A stretch of DNA of 64,000 nt, taken from Vanilla planifolia. Lineage: Eukaryota > Streptophyta > Magnoliopsida > Asparagales > Orchidaceae. This document shows, one piece after another, positions 58,170-64,000 of the stretch. The position numbers and the translations under genes are program-made. Position 1 is the stretch's first letter. Each line of letters begins with the position of its first letter. The notes under the pieces are model-generated. The model was not told where the DNA came from. It made no database searches and was given only the letters and a program-made list of their open reading frames with translations. The DNA lies in NCBI GenBank assembly GCA_023846275.1, contig JAIUJO010000069.1, positions 936,501 through 1,000,500 on the forward strand. Reading direction: 5' to 3'.

Positions 58170-59265
58170 ACACACAAATATGTACACAGATATGCTAGCA
58201 CATAAACATAAGTGCACATGCACACATGCACCCACACATGCACATACACACCCACACATACATAGCCATAAACTCACACATACACATGATCACATGTAAA
58301 AATCCATACATGTATGCACCCATGCATACACACATGCACAGACAAGCACATGGACACATGCATAGGCATGCACATGCACAAACACATGTGCACAAAAATG
58401 CACACACAACACAATACACACAAATACTCCCAAACACACATAAAACACATGCACAGACACATGCACATGGATTGACACATACAAACACACTAGCACATGC
58501 AAAAGAACACAAACCTAAACAAGCTCAAATACACCAATATGCACTTACACAATCACACACACGCATAAATACTCACAAACACAGACATGCAAGCACAACT
58601 ACACAACAACACTCTTGTGAGAATAAGAACCATACATAAATTCACAGACATGTGTGCAAGCACACAAAGATATATGCATACACATGCATACACACACGCA
58701 ACACACAAGCACTCACATGCACGCACACACACACATACACATGCATAAACACACACATGTGCATATACATGCATACATACACACACACACATAAAGCCAC
58801 ACACACACATGCAAATAAGAAGACACACACATACAACACACACTCAAATATGCATACAACCACATGCATTCATGTTCACAAAAAATACAAATGCACACAC
58901 AAACACATTTGCACGTGCTTGCAATAATACATACGTGTGCATGCACACACATGCAAACTTACGTACATGCCCACACCAACACAACACACACTTACACATG
59001 CACATGCATGCTTGCACAATTGCATGGCATGTAGACATAACCCAAACATGCATAAACATAAGAACACGTGGACACATAGGTACAAACACACACAAACACA
59101 CATGCAGACATACACACATACACATATACACAAACAAACATATATGCATGCACACACACATGGGCCCATGTATACATCCACATACATATGCACATACATA
59201 GACTTGCACGCATGCATGCATATGCATAGACAGATGTATAGAAAGGCTCATATAAAAGCACACAC
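58170..59265. repeat. Segmental duplication copy B (partner at 45.7-46.8 kb)
   Basis: Counterpart words: GATATGCTAGCAC (58189), CATGATCACATGTAAA (58286), TGTGAGAATAAGAACC (58616), AACCCAAACATGCAT (59039) and TATAGAAAGGCTCATATA (59237). The steady offset over 1 kb argues against chance similarity in simple sequence. Confidence 0.7.
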
Positions 59266-62056
59266 ATACAAATACAAATGCATGTACCTTTATGCACACA
59301 CACACACATGCACACACAAGTAACTCATGCACATAGACACATGCATAGATGCACGTACGTGCACACACAAATACACATATACAAAGCATGCACACAAACG
59401 CACATACACATGCATGCACTAACACACACAAACACATGTACACAAACATACACACAAACACACAAATGTACATAAACAAAAATACACAAATCTATACATG
59501 CATGCATTCCCACACACACACAAACACATTGGCACACTCTCACATATGCACACACACACATATACGGAGACACACAAGCACATACATGCAAAACATACAC
59601 ACACACATAGATGCACATCCACACACAAACTTATATGCACACACACACATGAATGTGCACACGCATACACACTTGCATACACACATATGGACACACACCC
59701 ACACACATATGCGCATCTGCACACAAACTCATCTATACATACACACATCTATACAAAAGCTCTCACAAACACACAACCAGTTATGCACTTGCATACACAT
59801 AAGAATGCACACGTACACACATGCACACAAATGCACATTCACACATAATCACATGCACAAACAAATGCACATACACATAAACACAAACACACATGCACAT
59901 GCACAAATAGGTGCATGCATACACTTATACACATGCACATAGGCACAAGCATGTAGACGTACACATACACACACACACACACACAAGCCCACACTCACAC
60001 ATACAAACATGCACATGTAAACACATGCTTGCACACTGGCCTGACACACATACATGACCCAAACATGCATACACACAAGAATATATGCACACATAGCTAC
60101 ATACTCATGCTCACATACACACATGCAAACACATACACATAAGTGCACACAAACAAACATGCACGTGCACACATATACACACATGCACCCATGCACTCAT
60201 ACACATGCACATGCATGCATAAGCACGTGCACACAAACATACACACATACACATGCGTAAGCACACACACATATACAAACTTGCTTACATACAAGCACAA
60301 AAGAACACAAAAATACATGCACATGCACACACACACATTCACAAATAGACTAACATGAAAACAAATATATATGCAACTCATGTACACACACATACATAAA
60401 GATGCACATATGTGCACACACAAATACACAAGCAAAAAGCATGCACACATGCACATGCATATGCACAAACACACATGCACACACCCACACACAAACACAT
60501 ATATGCACACACATATGTACATAAACACACAAATGCACACACACACATACACACATGTGTGCATGTAGACACACAAACACATTGGCACACTCACACAAAG
60601 GTGCACGCACACATGCACAATGATAGACATGCAAAAATGCATGCATTGCACATGCACACACATGCACACACACCCTTGCATACACATAAAGCACACACAT
60701 GCATAGACACAAGTGTACACACACATATGCATATGCACACAAACACACATCTACACATGCACATGCCCATGCACATGAACACATATACACACAATCACAT
60801 GCTGAGATAAACATGAACACATATATGCACAAACACACATGCACATACATATATAGGTGCACACATACACACATACACATGCACATAAGTAAACATACAC
60901 AAACATAAGCACAAACACGTACACACACATACACAAACACACATGCGTAAACATTCACATATGCATACAAACATGCATGCACATATTTGCGCACACACTT
61001 GTGTATAGACACATACACACTGACACACCCACACATGAACATAAGCACACATATTACACATAAAAATGAACACACACACATGCACACATTCACACACATG
61101 CTTGCTCACACAAATAACTACCCCATACACATATGCTCTCACATACCCACCCATCCATACACACACAACCACAAACTCATGCACACACATGCACATGAAC
61201 ACATTCACATTTGCACACATGCATGTAGCTATGTGCACATAAGCACATAAGCACACATGTACTCACCTATAGCAACACACACCAACATGAAACATATACA
61301 CTCACATGAACACACATGGACATACACACATACATACAAACACACACAAAATACATGATCGCACACACGCTCATGGATAGACAAACACAAACGCACATGC
61401 ACATTCAAAGACATGCACACCCACACACACTTGCTCACACCCACAAGCATACACATGCATACACACGCATGCATGCACCCACAAATCTCCACACATACAT
61501 AAACACACATATGCATACATGTATACAAACAACATATTCAAATTCATGCACTAGAGCACACATGCACACACCAACACTGTATGTGCACATAAAGACACAC
61601 ATACATTCATACATGTAAGCAATCACATTTGCACACACATACACACATGCACACACACTAGTTCACACCTATATGCAAATACATGTATGAACCAACACAT
61701 TCTTGCACATGCACAAACACACACATGCACACAAAAACACACAAATGCATGTAATGGCACATGCACACATGTCAGCACTTGTGCAGGCACATGAACACAT
61801 GTCTACATGCACACACATACAAAATCACGCTCACACAAAAATGGACAAACACAAAAGTCACAAAAACATACATACACATGCACACGTACATGCACAAGCA
61901 TACACACATGGCTGCACACACACATGCACACAAATGCACATGGATACACAAGCATTCAGACACGCACACACACTCACACATATGCACTTAGACACACACA
62001 CATTACACACACATAAGCATACACTTATCTGTGGAAACATGCAGGCACAACACACA

Positions 62057-62162
62057 CATGCATGCAAACAGGCACACACATGCTCACACCCACCCACACA
62101 CACACACACATGCATGCAAACAGGCACACACACATGCTCACACCCACCCACACACACACATG
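62057..62162. repeat. 52-bp tandem duplication, nearly perfect
   Basis: CATGCATGCAAACAGGCACA begins at 62057 and 62109. Both copies run on through TGCTCACACCCACCCACAC and differ only in CA-run length. Confidence 0.95.
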
Positions 62163-62850
62163 CACACAAGAGCACATGTGCACACAATGCACACACACAA
62201 AAACACACAAGCATGTACCCATGCACAATTAAATTCACATCCAAACATCTGCACATGCACACATGACCAAATGCATATACATGCACACAAACATCCACAA
62301 GAAATCACATAATCTCATAGATATGCACCCACACAAGCAACACACACATAAAGATACACACATGGATGCACACACACACATGTATAGTAGTAGGTACACA
62401 CATGCACACAAACATAAACACATGCAAACAAACACACACATGCACACATACAAGTACACACACAAACATAAACACACATCGTGCATAGACTCACGTACTT
62501 AGGCATACACACACACACTCATGCAGGCACACACACATAAACACATACATATATAAACATAGATAACGCACCCAAGCACATGCATAAATACAAACGTGCA
62601 TTCAAGCAAACAAATGCGCACACACAAATGCATACACACAAGCACATACGTACACACATATGCACATAGAAGCACGCACACATGCACAAACACACATGCA
62701 TACACACATAGACATACATGCAAACATGTCCACCATAGATGCTTATGCACAAGAACATGCAAAAACATAAACACACACACATATGCTCACACACACACTC
62801 AGACACACACTCACACATACACAAATACACACACATCGATGTAGACACAC

Positions 62851-62890
62851 ACATACTCACATTGTCAAACACATACTCACATTGTCAAAC
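62851..62890. repeat. Perfect 20-bp tandem duplication
   Basis: ACATACTCACATTGTCAAAC is present twice with no differences and no spacer. Confidence 0.97.
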
Positions 62891-63649
62891 ACACACACAC
62901 ATACAAGTCCAAACAATTAGACACACACAAGCATAGACACTTGCACAGGAATGTACACAAATCCATACACACACATGCATATACACACATATAGGTAGAC
63001 AAACAAACAAAAACACACAAATATATATATACGTACACACACGTGCACTCATGATCACACAAACAAATGCATTCATGTACACACACACTATACAAAATCA
63101 GACATGTACATGTACACACAGATGCACACACACACAAACACATACTTACACATGAAAAGACATGCACATATGTATAAAAATGCACACACACACACACACA
63201 TGAACACACTCACCCACATACACCAACACAAACCTACACATAGAGATACATTCACACATGCAAGCACACAAACACATACCTGCATATGCACATAAACACA
63301 TATGCACAAACACACATGGACATGCATGCATTCATAGATATGCATAAGTACACACACAAACATGCACATGCACACACATGGGCTCATACATACACACATC
63401 ATGCAAACACATACTCTCACACACATGCACATATACACACACACATACACATCCATGCACACACATGTATACACAAAGACATGCACACACATAAACACAT
63501 ACAGTTAAGCACAAATGATCTCACATGCATGCAAACATACACACACATGCTCACACACACATACACAAACACATGTTTGTGTATACACACTCTCACTCAC
63601 ACGTGCACATATGGACACACACATGCACCTAGCCATGCACACACACATG

Positions 63650-63970
63650 CATAGACATACACACATAAAAACACACACACACACACACACAAATACATAT
63701 GTACACACATACACTCACACTCATGCATACATGCACACACTTGCAACCCATGAACTTAAATCTAGACATAGAAGTGCATGCGAACATGCACACACACATG
63801 CACACACACCTAAACACACATATGCACACAAGCATGCATAGATATGCACACACTCACACATGTTGACACACATGCACATACATATGCATACACACATACA
63901 CAAGCATGTACCAACACACACTCATGCACACATGCATGCATGCACATACATAAGCAAATGCACTCATGTA
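63650..63970. repeat. Duplication copy D (partner at 56.9-57.2 kb)
   Basis: CTTGCAACCCATGAACTTAA (63740), CATATGCATACACACATACA (63882), AGCATGTACCAA (63903) and GCATGCATGCAC (63932) follow the order seen in copy C. More divergent than the 12.45-kb pair. Confidence 0.55.
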
Positions 63971-64000
63971 CACACACACACATACTCACACACACCCTTA

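Larger units (their letters stand above)
19466..64000 (-). repeat. CA-polarity arm of the degenerate alternating array
   Basis: About 44.5 kb of CA, TG and TA steps, with ACACAC, CACATGC and ATGCAC words dominant, continues past the window end. Polarity stays CA-rich on the plus strand throughout. It is the same family as the TG arm in reverse orientation. Regular repetition is visible only at larger scale: about 1.75 kb, 6.8 kb and 12.45 kb. Stretches without any other listed feature hold only this sequence. All long open frames encode alternating C/Y/H/R and M/V/I/T/A residues and are artefacts of the composition. Confidence 0.95.

Noticed and set aside
11185..64000. Hundreds of open frames of 60-300 codons encoding Cys/Val- or His/Thr-rich proteins on both strands
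   Set aside because: They follow from pyrimidine-purine alternation, which excludes stop codons in all frames. There is no domain, no codon bias and no start context, and overlapping frames are equally open.
19466..64000. CRISPR-like repeat array
   Set aside because: There are no constant repeats with unique spacers. Recurring words are part of a continuous low-complexity sequence, and the context is eukaryotic.
11161..64000. Telomeric or subtelomeric repeat
   Set aside because: No TTTAGGG, TTAGGG or Allium-type telomere repeat runs are visible. The units are CA/TG/TA dinucleotides.

Overview
The window looks like nuclear heterochromatin of a land plant. Two things support this. It holds a decayed 45S ribosomal DNA segment with plant-like 25S, 5.8S and 18S sequence, and remnants of a plant-type LINE whose ORF1 has a DUF4283-like domain and a zinc knuckle. 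The internal spacers are short (about 224 bp for ITS1, about 248 bp for ITS2). That size suits angiosperms, ferns or mosses better than conifers or cycads, whose ITS1 is usually much longer, but the decay prevents naming a group. I see no intact protein-coding gene and no functional RNA gene.

Layout. (1) 1-2929: tandem satellite of about 315 bp, roughly nine copies, one of them half length. (2) 2930-7438: ribosomal DNA pseudogene on the minus strand. Read along the plus strand it is 25S (without about 200 nt of its 3' end), ITS2, 5.8S, ITS1 and the last 730 nt or so of 18S. Many C-to-T and G-to-A changes, deletions, a 40-bp internal duplication and a broken sarcin-ricin loop show that it is dead. 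(3) 7439-11160: AT-rich retroelement graveyard. It contains four degenerate 121-bp repeats that resemble 5'-UTR monomers, a frameshifted LINE ORF1 on the plus strand, and a second small gag-like fragment with a damaged zinc knuckle. (4) 11161-64000: about 53 kb of degenerate alternating pyrimidine-purine DNA. It is TG-rich on the plus strand to about 19465 and CA-rich from there to the end, with one strand switch.

The 53-kb array is the notable part. It is not a plain microsatellite: nearly every step is CA, TG or TA, CpG is rare, and polarity is constant within each arm. It also has long-range structure. There are three tandem units of about 1.7-1.8 kb at 48.9-54.2 kb, a diverged duplication with a constant offset of about 12.45 kb (45.7-46.8 versus 58.2-59.3 kb), a second pair about 6.8 kb apart, and many short perfect tandem duplications of 20-53 bp. 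The very many long open frames in this array are an arithmetic effect. All three stop codons need a purine-purine step, so a strictly alternating tract cannot contain a stop in any of the six frames. The predicted peptides are therefore only Cys/Tyr/His/Arg alternating with Val/Met/Ile/Thr/Ala, and none was annotated as a gene.

Nothing here works as a pathway. The window is best read as a record of amplification, insertion and decay next to or within a large simple-sequence heterochromatin block. Coordinates of repeat boundaries are approximate because I read them by eye.
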